This document shows, piece after piece, positions 7,648-15,302 of a DNA stretch of 18,578 nucleotides. This DNA is from Flavobacteriales bacterium (GTDB lineage Bacteria; Bacteroidota; Bacteroidia; Flavobacteriales; Flavobacteriaceae), in NCBI GenBank assembly GCA_002737105.1, contig NSHO01000013.1:1-18578 (forward strand). The letters run 5' to 3'. The notes under the pieces were generated by a model. The model did no database searches. It had not been told where the DNA came from and saw only the letters and a list, made by a program, of their open reading frames with translations. Position numbers and translations under genes: made by a program. Positions within the stretch are counted from its first letter, which is position 1; every line of letters begins with the position of its first letter.

Positions 7648-9393
7648 TTATTTTCTTTCCCCAATTTGTTGGCGCCACATAGCATAATACAACCCTTTTT
7701 CAACTAATAAATCTTCGTGTTTGCCTTGTTCAATAATTTTTCCTTGTTCTAATACGAAAATTTTATCGGCGTGCATAATGGTTGATAATCGGTGAGCAAT
7801 TAATATTGTAATTCTGTTTTCATCAGAAATATTTCTTATCGTACTATTAATTTCTTCTTCGGTAATCGAATCTAAAGCAGAAGTTGCTTCATCGAAAATT
7901 AATAAATTGGGCTGCCTCAAAATGGCTCTGGCTATAGATAAACGTTGTTTTTCGCCACCAGAAATTTTAATTCCGCCTTCACCAATAGTCGAATCTAAAC
8001 CATTTTCGGCACGATCTAAAAGTTTGCCACAACTTGCCCTTTGCAAAGCACTTATTATTTCTTCGTCTGTTGCTTTTGGTTTTACAAACAATAAATTTTC
8101 TCTAATTGTTCCTGAAAACAATTGTGCATCTTGAGTTACGAATCCTAATTGTTTTCTCAATTTTAAAATATCAATATTTTTAGAATCGATACCGTTATAC
8201 AAAACATGACCAATTGCTGGCGGATACAAACCAACTAATAATTTGACTAAAGTAGTTTTTCCGGAACCAGATGGCCCTACGAATGCGACTGTTTCTCCTT
8301 GTTTAATAGAAAAATTTATATTTTCAACTGCAAATTGTTTGGCAGTTTTGTGTTTGAAACTTACATCTGTAAATACTAAAGAACTAATTTTTCCAAAATT
8401 TTCTGGCTCTTCTGGGCGGTGTTCAGATTTGGCTTTTAATAATTTCTCAAAATTTTCCATAGAAACTTTTGTCTCATTTTTAGCGATGATAAAAGCACTT
8501 AATTCTTGCAAAGGGTTAAAAATAAAAAAGGTAAAAAATACCATAGTTAATAAATCGCCAACTACAATTTTATCGCTAAATAAGAAATAATACAAACCGA
8601 AAATTACGCAAGTTCGCATAAAATGCACCGTTGTACCTTGTATGAAACTCAAACTTCTAATAAAACGAATTTTCTGAATTTCAAGTTGTAAAATTTTGAG
8701 TGTATTTGAATTTAGCCTGTTTTCTTCTTGATTGGTTAAACCCAAACTTTTCACCAATTCGATATTTCGTAAACTTTCTGTGGTAGAACCCGCTAAGGAA
8801 TTGGTTTGTAAAACGATATTTCGTGCTACTGCTTTTATTTTTTTCCCTAAAATTGAACTAATAAATGCAATAATGGGTGCTGTTAAAACAAAAACAAATG
8901 CAATTCTGTAATCAATCCTAGAAATGTAAACAATTACAAAAATGAATCCAATTATGGTTTGAAAAATTAACGAAATTGAAAGTGTAATTAGCTTTTCAGA
9001 GTCCGTTCGTGCTTTTTGTAATTTACTTAATGTTTCGCCACTACTTTGATCTTCAAAATCTTCGTAAGGTAAATCTAACGACTTTTTTATACCATCTGTA
9101 TACATTTCAGCACCTGTTCTTTGAATCACAATATTGGTAAAGTAATCTTGAAAGTTTTTTGTGATACGAGAAATCATGGCTGCGGTAAGCGAAAGTCCCA
9201 ACCAAAAGCCAACTGATTTGATAAATCCAATTTCGTTGCCTTTGTATTTTGCAATTCCAACTCCACAATCTTGCATTAATTTACCCGTAATAATGGAATC
9301 CGACAAACTAAAGCAAATGTTTATGGTTGCCATTAAAAGTGCGAAAAAAAGTAGTAATTTGTGTTTTTGTAAATACTTATAAAGCAATTTCAT
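7648..9393 (-). CDS. ABC exporter, fused permease and ATPase (MsbA-like)
   Basis: This is a half-transporter of the exporter class: an N-terminal six-helix membrane domain (about 1-310) fused to an ATPase (about 335-581). It is expected to work as a homodimer in the inner membrane. Motifs are intact: Walker A GPSGSGKTT at 373-381, Q-loop Q421, signature ISGGEKQ at 477-483, Walker B LLIFDE at 497-502 and switch His534. I place the start at the ATG at 9393 (581 residues). The frame can be read from a TTG at 9414, but that codon falls inside a consensus -7 box (9412-9419), so it should not be transcribed. The substrate cannot be told; MsbA-like lipid export and drug export are both possible. It is transcribed alone and divergently from the GSCFA gene. 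Confidence 0.93.
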   Translation of the reverse strand: MKLLYKYLQKHKLLLFFALLMATINICFSLSDSIITGKLMQDCGVGIAKYKGNEIGFIKSVGFWLGLSLTAAMISRITKNFQDYFTNIVIQRTGAEMYTDGIKKSLDLPYEDFEDQSSGETLSKLQKARTDSEKLITLSISLIFQTIIGFIFVIVYISRIDYRIAFVFVLTAPIIAFISSILGKKIKAVARNIVLQTNSLAGSTTESLRNIELVKSLGLTNQEENRLNSNTLKILQLEIQKIRFIRSLSFIQGTTVHFMRTCVIFGLYYFLFSDKIVVGDLLTMVFFTFFIFNPLQELSAFIIAKNETKVSMENFEKLLKAKSEHRPEEPENFGKISSLVFTDVSFKHKTAKQFAVENINFSIKQGETVAFVGPSGSGKTTLVKLLVGLYPPAIGHVLYNGIDSKNIDILKLRKQLGFVTQDAQLFSGTIRENLLFVKPKATDEEIISALQRASCGKLLDRAENGLDSTIGEGGIKISGGEKQRLSIARAILRQPNLLIFDEATSALDSITEEEINSTIRNISDENRITILIAHRLSTIMHADKIFVLEQGKIIEQGKHEDLLVEKGLYYAMWRQQIGERK

Positions 9394-9411
9394 GTAAGAA
9401 AATTTAATTTG

Positions 9412-9419
9412 CAAAAGTA
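9412..9419 (-). promoter_or_regulatory. Candidate -7 box of the ABC exporter gene
   Basis: On the minus strand the sequence reads TACTTTTG, a full match to TAnnTTTG, ending 18 bases before the ATG at 9393. This is the same distance seen for der. No convincing -33 TTG was found. The position decides the start codon of the exporter gene. Confidence 0.5.
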
Positions 9420-9470
9420 AGCATTTAAAAGTCTTTAGATATTTTTTTACAACTATTTAACTTGTTTTTG

Positions 9471-9478
9471 TATTTTTG
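9471..9478 (+). promoter_or_regulatory. Candidate -7 box of the GSCFA gene
   Basis: TATTTTTG matches TAnnTTTG and ends 19 bases before the ATG at 9498. The region is T-rich, so chance matches are likelier than elsewhere and the -33 element is unclear. Confidence 0.45.
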
Positions 9479-9497
9479 AAACTCGATAAATAAAGTT

Positions 9498-10445
9498 ATG
9501 ACATTTCAAACTTCCATTTCTATACAAAAATCTGATTTTTTAATTGATTATTCTTCCAAATTAGTTTCTTTTGGTTCTTGTTTTGCAGAGAATATGGGTG
9601 ATAAGTTTGACTATTTTAAATTTTCAACGCTTACTAATCCGTTTGGAATTATTTTTAATCCAATTTCATTAGAAAAAATAATTTTTAGAAGTATTCATAA
9701 AAAATATTTCACAGAAAAAGACATTTTTTTTCATAATGAAGCTTGGCATTGTTACGAAGTGCATTCCGAACTTTCAAATCCTGATAAAGCGGAATTTCTT
9801 ACTACTTTAAATCAATTAATTGATACCACAAATGGGCATCTTGAAAACACTACGCATTGTCTAATCACTTTAGGAACATCTTGGGTGTACAAAAATATTG
9901 AAAGCGATGAGATTGTTGCCAATTGCTATAAAGTGCCTCAAAAACTATTTACAAAAGAGTTGCTTTCTATTGCTGATATTGAAGCGAGTTTGAAAAGAAT
10001 TGTTTCAAAAATTCAAGTTGTAAATCCAAATTGTAATTTTATTTTTACGATTTCTCCTATCCGTCATAGTAAAGACGGTTTTGTTGAAAATAACGTAAGT
10101 AAATCGCATTTAATTACTGCGCTGTATCATTTTCTATCAAATACTACTTCAAGTATTTATTTTCCGAGTTATGAAATTATGATGGATGAGCTACGTGATT
10201 ACCGATTTTATGCGGAAGATATGTTACATCCAAATCAAACGGCAATTGATTATATTTGGATGCGATTTTCTGAAAATTTTATAAATGAAACCGAATTTGA
10301 AACAATGCAACACGTTTCAGAAATTCAAAAAGCATTGAGTCACAGACCTTTTAATCCAAATTCTGAAAGTCATTTAAAATTTCAAGATAATTTAAAACAG
10401 AAAATAAATACAATAGTAGCTAAATATCCTGAAATGAAATTTTAA
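9498..10445 (+). CDS. GSCFA domain-containing protein
   Basis: This 315-residue protein belongs to the GSCFA family (PF08885), which is largely uncharacterised and relates to SGNH/GDSL hydrolases. The naming motif GSCFA is at 26-30 in the context SFGSCFAENMG. Other conserved-looking patches are TNPFG (46-50), TLGTSW (124-129), SPIRH (186-190), SKSHL (201-205) and EDMLHPN (240-246). If the SGNH comparison holds, Ser27 would be the nucleophile and D241/H244 the acid-base pair, as in the DxxH block of GDSL enzymes. There is no signal peptide or membrane helix, so it is probably cytoplasmic. Its stop lies 8 bases from the stop of the convergent rhodanese gene with no hairpin between. Substrate unknown. 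Confidence 0.9.
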   Translation: MTFQTSISIQKSDFLIDYSSKLVSFGSCFAENMGDKFDYFKFSTLTNPFGIIFNPISLEKIIFRSIHKKYFTEKDIFFHNEAWHCYEVHSELSNPDKAEFLTTLNQLIDTTNGHLENTTHCLITLGTSWVYKNIESDEIVANCYKVPQKLFTKELLSIADIEASLKRIVSKIQVVNPNCNFIFTISPIRHSKDGFVENNVSKSHLITALYHFLSNTTSSIYFPSYEIMMDELRDYRFYAEDMLHPNQTAIDYIWMRFSENFINETEFETMQHVSEIQKALSHRPFNPNSESHLKFQDNLKQKINTIVAKYPEMKF

Positions 10446-10453
10446 AGGAACAA

Positions 10454-10762
10454 TTATAATTTACTTTGTAAACTTTGCCAGCTTCCGCCATTGATGCATT
10501 CAATACCGTTTCGTTTTAGAATTCTTGTTGCCATACCGCTTCTGCTACCACTTCTGCAACAAGCTATAACGGGTTTGTTTAGCTTTTTTATGTCACTAAT
10601 TTTCGATTCGATAATTTGTAAAGGAATGTTTTTGGAGTTTTGAATGTGTCCACCAGCAAATTCTTCATAGGTTCTCACATCAATAATAATTGCATTTTTT
10701 TCTTTAAATGCTGCAATTTGAGTGGATTTATCACCAAATCCTAAAAAATCTAAAATTCCCAT
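10454..10762 (-). CDS. Single-domain rhodanese-like sulfurtransferase
   Basis: This 102-residue single rhodanese domain lacks a signal peptide. The catalytic loop is C69-R-S-G-S-R74, preceded by a second Cys (C68). IDVRTYEEFAGGHI at 27-40 is the typical CH2A-type motif, and the C-terminal NGGSW motif (91-95) is present. Such proteins carry persulfide on the active Cys and pass sulfur to acceptors, or detoxify sulfide and cyanide; the partner here is not evident. The Met-Gly start followed by a short hydrophobic ILDFLGFG could aid peripheral association but is not a membrane helix. It lies 55 bases downstream of the hydroxylase gene with its own -7 box candidate, so it may be expressed independently. 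Confidence 0.93.
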   Translation of the reverse strand: MGILDFLGFGDKSTQIAAFKEKNAIIIDVRTYEEFAGGHIQNSKNIPLQIIESKISDIKKLNKPVIACCRSGSRSGMATRILKRNGIECINGGSWQSLQSKL

Positions 10763-10778
10763 ATTGTTTTGTTTTCAG

Positions 10779-10786
10779 CAAATATA
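10779..10786 (-). promoter_or_regulatory. Candidate -7 box of the rhodanese gene
   Basis: On the minus strand this reads TATATTTG, matching TAnnTTTG, and it ends 16 bases before the start codon at 10762. No clear -33 TTG is present at the expected distance. Confidence 0.45.
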
Positions 10787-10817
10787 TGGGAATCTTTTAA
10801 TTAAAATGTAATAAATG

Positions 10818-12584
10818 TTACAATGTAATATGTTTTTCTTTTTCGAAAATTAATTCCAATCCACCTTCTATTAAGTGAGAAATTTCTGGACGTTTTGTTT
10901 TAAGTTTTTCTAAATGATTTAAAACTTTATCAATTAAATCCGAATTATTTTCTTTTTTTGCAAGTTCAGCGATTTCTACAGAAAGTAACCAATCATTTTC
11001 ATGACTTGCAGTTATAGCACCAAATGCTTCTTTTAGAGTTATCTCAGCAGGTTTTCCTTCTCTTAATTTTCTAATATTTAGGTATAAATTTTCTAGTTCT
11101 TCTCGTTTACTTGATTTTTTTTGCTTTATAGTATGCGAAGAAGGAACATGATTAATAATATCAAAACTTGAAACATCTGCAGGTCCTGAAAAGGCAGCTG
11201 TTATTTTTTTACCTACAGCCATATCATAAATTCCCCATTCGGGAGCAAATAAAATAGTTTCGCCATGAGTAACCGTACAATTTTTGAATTTAATTAGTAA
11301 AATTTCACCTTGTAAATTTCTTGTTCCAGTAATAATTTCACCAGAAACTTTAATGTTTCCTTCAAAATCTAAAGTAATTTGTTCGCCTTCATATATATCG
11401 TAGGCACGTAAATCTCTTGGACCCATATCTTCTATGGCCAAGTTAATGCCTTTTAACATTCCAATTGGTGAACCAAATCCATCCGGATGCGCTGCTGTTC
11501 CGTGTCCTACTAATTCTTTTTCTCTATATGATAAAGCTGTTTTTCCTGTGGTTTGAATGTACACTGGTTTTCCTTCGTTTTCAATAACGTTAGTAAAAAT
11601 GCCTGAAATTTGTAAGCCAGTACTTAATTCTGCAGTCCCCATTGCTTTTGATGTAATTAATTTATTAACTCCAGATAAACCGCCAGTTCGTAATGCCATT
11701 TTATTGGCAAATTCTTCTAAGACCGAACTTAATTTAGAAAAATCTGGCGTTACATAAAGTTGTGGTTGCGGTTTAGTGATGTCAAAACTTTGATCTGCTG
11801 CTGAGATATCGTAAGGAATTTTTTTCACTTCATCTGTCATGCACCAGGCACTTTCTCCAATTGATGATAGCAACCCTGCGCCATATATTTTCGGATTTTC
11901 AATTGTTCCAATTAATCCATATTCAACTGTCCACCAATGTAAATTTCTAATTTTAGACATTTCTGACAAGTCACCCATGTTGTTTTGTAAAAATTCAACT
12001 TGTTCTTCTGCAGCTTTAATTTCTGCCTCTGAAGTACCTTCTGCTTCTTTTACTATCGATAATAATCGAACGGCTTCGTATAATTCGTAATCCCTTGAAG
12101 AGGAAATGGCTTTGCAACCAATTTCACCAAAACGACGTAAATATTCTGCATATTCTGGATTGGCAATAATAGGAGCATGACCTGCACCTTCATGAATAAT
12201 ATCCGGAGCTGGTGTGTATTCTATATGTTCTAATTGCCTAATGTCACAAGCAATTACCAATACATTAAACGCCTGAAATTCCATAAATGCACTTGGCGGT
12301 ATAAATCCGTCAACCGCTACAGCTGCCCATCCTATTTCTTTTAAAATACGATTCATACCATACATGTTAGGAATATTATCAATTTCTAACCCAGTTTTTT
12401 CTAATCCTTCTAAATAAGAATTATGTGCAACTTTGGATAAATAATTTACGTTTTTACGCATTACATATCTCCAAACTGCTTGATTTATAGGTGTGTAGTC
12501 TGTATAATCTTGTGGGATTATGAATTGTTTTAAATGTTTAGGTAACCTGTCTATTAGTGGGTTACTTTCAAAATTTGTTTCCAT
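10818..12584 (-). CDS. Aromatic amino acid hydroxylase, long form (phenylalanine 4-monooxygenase-like)
   Basis: This enzyme is predicted to be a non-heme iron, pterin-dependent hydroxylase, most likely turning Phe into Tyr. The 588 residues are about twice the size of the classical bacterial PhhA (about 260-300). The catalytic part is in the N-terminal half. The iron ligands are H131 and H136 in PDIIHEGAGHAP and E221 in LHWWTVEYGLIG; the preceding TPAPD (124-128) matches the family. No ACT regulatory domain is seen at the N-terminus. Residues from about 300 to 588 form an additional region I cannot assign, with beta-rich segments around 390-480 and a helical end. The gene is alone on its transcript, ending 55 bases before the rhodanese gene. 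Specificity for Phe rather than Trp is inferred, not shown. Confidence 0.9.
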   Translation of the reverse strand: METNFESNPLIDRLPKHLKQFIIPQDYTDYTPINQAVWRYVMRKNVNYLSKVAHNSYLEGLEKTGLEIDNIPNMYGMNRILKEIGWAAVAVDGFIPPSAFMEFQAFNVLVIACDIRQLEHIEYTPAPDIIHEGAGHAPIIANPEYAEYLRRFGEIGCKAISSSRDYELYEAVRLLSIVKEAEGTSEAEIKAAEEQVEFLQNNMGDLSEMSKIRNLHWWTVEYGLIGTIENPKIYGAGLLSSIGESAWCMTDEVKKIPYDISAADQSFDITKPQPQLYVTPDFSKLSSVLEEFANKMALRTGGLSGVNKLITSKAMGTAELSTGLQISGIFTNVIENEGKPVYIQTTGKTALSYREKELVGHGTAAHPDGFGSPIGMLKGINLAIEDMGPRDLRAYDIYEGEQITLDFEGNIKVSGEIITGTRNLQGEILLIKFKNCTVTHGETILFAPEWGIYDMAVGKKITAAFSGPADVSSFDIINHVPSSHTIKQKKSSKREELENLYLNIRKLREGKPAEITLKEAFGAITASHENDWLLSVEIAELAKKENNSDLIDKVLNHLEKLKTKRPEISHLIEGGLELIFEKEKHITL

Positions 12585-12634
12585 AAGGGTGTTTATGATG
12601 TTTCAGTAAAATTACAATAAATTTTATATCAAAT

Positions 12635-12650
12635 TATGATTTTTGTCATA
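12635..12650. promoter_or_regulatory. Short palindrome upstream of the hydroxylase gene
   Basis: TATGA and TCATA flank a 6-base spacer (16 bp in all), 51 bases upstream of the hydroxylase start. On the minus strand it lies just upstream of an imperfect -7-like TAATTTG. The size and position suit an operator for a dimeric repressor or activator, but AT-rich palindromes also arise by chance. Confidence 0.3.
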
Positions 12651-12652
12651 CA

Positions 12653-12690
12653 AATAAAAAATCCTGACAGTTAATTAAACGAATCAGGAT
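12653..12690 (-). terminator. Intrinsic terminator of the hutU-DUF4136 transcript
   Basis: The stem ATCCTGA (12661-12667) pairs perfectly with TCAGGAT (12684-12690) across a 16-base loop. On the minus strand the stem is followed by TTTTTTATTTG. It lies 22 bases after the stop of the DUF4136 gene. A run GTTTTTA on the plus side makes weak function in the other direction possible. Confidence 0.75.
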
Positions 12691-12712
12691 GTTTTTATTT
12701 ATAATAATGTAC

Positions 12713-13243
12713 CTATTTTACAATTGGCGGATATTTTTCTAAAATTTTTGAAACAAATTCAGCAATTCGTTCGTCTTTTTTTTCAAAGTTTGTGGTTAAA
12801 TAACCCGTTCCAATTCCTTGCCACACTAATTCTTTTGTTTTTGCATCAACTATATCTATATATAAGGTGCCTTCCGGAGTTGTGGTTGTTTGCGTGAAGC
12901 CCATTCCCATTCCCCAGCCCATTCCCCAGCCAAAACCGTAACCCCAGCCCATATTGTTGTATACGTCAACACGTTCGCGCTCTTTAGTAAATACACTAAT
13001 GAACACATCTGGGTTTTCAGATTTTGAGAATCCTTTTGCTGGCATGGCAGCATCAAGTGCATATAAAATGCGTTTTTTGTCTAAATCTGAAATTTCTAAT
13101 TTATCTATGCTAATTTTATTATAAGCATAAGTTTTGTAGTTTTCAAAATTTGCTTTTTTGTCATAATCTGTATTTACATATACAGATGAACAAGAGGTGA
13201 GGATAAAAAATCCTAAAACCGAAAGTAGTTTAATTAATTTCAT
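12713..13243 (-). CDS. DUF4136 domain lipoprotein
   Basis: This 176-residue predicted lipoprotein has a signal sequence ending in the lipobox LTSC with Cys18 as the lipidated residue, so it is exported and membrane-anchored. The body matches the DUF4136 pattern: YVNTDYDKKANFENYKTYA near 22-40, a middle segment with DVFISVF (79-85), and a C-terminal TLYIDIVDAKTKELVWQGIG strand pair. A Trp/Gly/Met-rich loop occupies 98-116. Function is unknown for the family. The start is 10 bases after the hutU stop, so it is co-transcribed with hutU, although no biochemical link to histidine breakdown is apparent. A terminator follows. Confidence 0.88.
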   Translation of the reverse strand: MKLIKLLSVLGFFILTSCSSVYVNTDYDKKANFENYKTYAYNKISIDKLEISDLDKKRILYALDAAMPAKGFSKSENPDVFISVFTKERERVDVYNNMGWGYGFGWGMGWGMGMGFTQTTTTPEGTLYIDIVDAKTKELVWQGIGTGYLTTNFEKKDERIAEFVSKILEKYPPIVK

Positions 13244-13253
13244 ATTATAATAT

Positions 13254-15233
13254 TTATGTTAATAAATTTTCGTCAACTAAGTTTGGAAGTGTAACTTTTA
13301 ATAAAGGTTGTGCTTCCATTGCGCGTTTTATGGCAAATATTGCACCTTCATTACGTGCCCAATTTCTTCTGGATATTCCGTTGTTTACATCCCAAAACAG
13401 CATCATTTCTAAACGTTTAGATGCTTCTGTAGTTCCATCAAGAAGCATGCCAAAACCACCGTTTATGACTTCTCCCCAACCAACACCACCTCCGTTATGA
13501 ATAGAAACCCAAGTGGCTCCTCTAAAACTATCACCAATTACATTCTGAATGGCCATATCTGCAGTAAAACGTGAGCCGTCATAAATATTCGAAGTTTCTC
13601 TGTATGGCGAATCGGTGCCAGAAACATCATGGTGGTCTCTACCTAAAATTACCATTCCAATATCGCCACGAGAAATAGCTTGATTGAATGCTTCTGCGAT
13701 TTTTATCCGTCCTTCAGAGTCAGCGTATAAAATACGAGCTTGTGATCCAACAACTAATTTATTTTCTTGCGCGCCTTTAATCCACTGAATATTATCGGCC
13801 ATTTGCTGCTGAATTTCTTCTGGAGAAGTTTTCATCATTTCTTCTAAAACGGCACATGCGATTTCATCTGTCTTAGTTAAATCTTCTGGATTTCCTGAGG
13901 CACAAACCCAACGAAATGGTCCAAATCCATAATCAAAACACATTGGCCCCATAATGTCTTGTACGTAACTATTGTATTTAAAATCGATATGATTTTCTGC
14001 AAACACATCCGCGCCAGCTCTTGAAGCTTCCAATAAAAACGCATTTCCATAGTCGAAAAAATAGGTGCCTTTTTCAGTATGTTTATTAATTGCTAATGCA
14101 TGACGGCGCAATGTTTTTTGTACTTCTTCTTTAAATTTTTCAGGATTGTTGGCCATCATTTCATTAGACTCTTCAAAAGAAAATCCGATAGGGTAGTAGC
14201 CACCCGCCCATGGATTATGTAGCGAAGTTTGATCAGAACCTAAATCGATATGTAAATTTTCTTCATCAAATCGTTCCCAAACATCTACTATATTTCCTAA
14301 ATAAGCAATTGAAACAACTTCTTTGTTTTCCAATGCTTTTCTAACTCTTGCTACTAATAATGTAATGTCTTCAATTACTTCGTTTATCCAACCTTGTGCA
14401 TGCCGAATGTGTGTGATTTTTGAATTCACTTCTGCACAAACCGTTACACAACCCGCGATATTTCCAGCTTTTGGTTGTGCGCCAGACATACCACCTAATC
14501 CTGAAGTTACAAATAATCCGCCTTTGGGTGATTTTTTTATTTTTCTAAACCCATTTAAAACTGTAATAGTTGTTCCATGAACAATACCTTGAGGTCCAAT
14601 GTACATATAACTTCCTGCAGTCATTTGTCCGTATTGCGAAACGCCTAACGCGTTCATTTTTTCCCAATCATCTTGTTTAGAATAGTTTGGAATAACCATT
14701 CCGTTGGTAACTACAACTCTTGGTGCTTCTTTATGTGAAGGAAATAATCCCATCGGATGCCCAGAATACATAGATAACGTTTGCTCATCAGTCATTTCAG
14801 ACAAATATTTCATGGTAAGTAAATATTGTGCCCAATTTTGAAAAACCGCACCATTTCCTCCATACGTAATTAATTCATGAGGATGTTGGGCTACTGCATA
14901 ATCTAAATTATTTTGTACCATCAACATAATGGCTTTGGCTTGCTCAGAATTTCCTGGATATTCAGAAATGGGTCTGGCTTTCATCTCGTAATCTGGACGG
15001 AAACGATACATATAAATTCGACCATATTTATCTAATTCGGCTTTAAATTCAGGCAGTAACGCGGCATGATGTTTGGCATCAAAATAGCGTAAAGCGTTTT
15101 TTAAAGCTAATTTTTTTTCTTCATCTGAAAGAATTTCTTTTCGCTTTGGTGCATGATTTATTGCAACCTCATACGGTTTTTGTGGCGGTAAAATATCTGG
15201 AATTCCTTGTTGTATTTGTTCTTTAAAAGTCAT
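13254..15233 (-). CDS. hutU: Urocanate hydratase (long form)
   Basis: HutU converts urocanate to imidazolone propionate, the second step of histidine degradation, using tightly bound NAD as electrophile. At 659 residues it is longer than the roughly 555-residue Pseudomonas type and close to the roughly 676-residue animal type, with the extra N-terminal segment containing RIYMYRF (72-78). Family landmarks include GGNGAVFQNWAQY (125-137), the YSGHPMGLFPSH stretch (156-167), the glycine-rich TSGLGGMSGAQPKA (243-256) and FGPFRWVCASG. In the last, Cys444 corresponds to the conserved active-site Cys. No hutH, hutI, hutG or ftcD is in the window, so the pathway genes are dispersed. The downstream DUF4136 gene is coupled. 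The start ATG directly follows a 15-bp tandem repeat. Confidence 0.96.
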   Translation of the reverse strand: MTFKEQIQQGIPDILPPQKPYEVAINHAPKRKEILSDEEKKLALKNALRYFDAKHHAALLPEFKAELDKYGRIYMYRFRPDYEMKARPISEYPGNSEQAKAIMLMVQNNLDYAVAQHPHELITYGGNGAVFQNWAQYLLTMKYLSEMTDEQTLSMYSGHPMGLFPSHKEAPRVVVTNGMVIPNYSKQDDWEKMNALGVSQYGQMTAGSYMYIGPQGIVHGTTITVLNGFRKIKKSPKGGLFVTSGLGGMSGAQPKAGNIAGCVTVCAEVNSKITHIRHAQGWINEVIEDITLLVARVRKALENKEVVSIAYLGNIVDVWERFDEENLHIDLGSDQTSLHNPWAGGYYPIGFSFEESNEMMANNPEKFKEEVQKTLRRHALAINKHTEKGTYFFDYGNAFLLEASRAGADVFAENHIDFKYNSYVQDIMGPMCFDYGFGPFRWVCASGNPEDLTKTDEIACAVLEEMMKTSPEEIQQQMADNIQWIKGAQENKLVVGSQARILYADSEGRIKIAEAFNQAISRGDIGMVILGRDHHDVSGTDSPYRETSNIYDGSRFTADMAIQNVIGDSFRGATWVSIHNGGGVGWGEVINGGFGMLLDGTTEASKRLEMMLFWDVNNGISRRNWARNEGAIFAIKRAMEAQPLLKVTLPNLVDENLLT

Positions 15234-15234
15234 T

Positions 15235-15264
15235 TTTTTAGATTTTGGATTTTTAGATTTTGGA
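15235..15264. repeat. Two-copy 15-bp tandem repeat next to the hutU start
   Basis: On the plus strand TTTTTAGATTTTGGA occurs at 15235-15249 and again at 15250-15264, followed by TTTTC. It begins 1 base upstream of the hutU start codon, so it forms the untranslated region. Its A-rich transcript lacks a Shine-Dalgarno sequence, as usual in Bacteroidota. Confidence 0.8.
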
Positions 15265-15302
15265 TTTTCAGAAATTATTGTTTGAAAATCGGTTATCTAA
15301 AT

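Noticed and set aside
12856..13062. Minus-strand open frame of 68 codons inside the DUF4136 gene
   Set aside because: It overlaps the lipoprotein gene in another frame, repeats its Gly/Trp tract as a compositional shadow and has no family motif.
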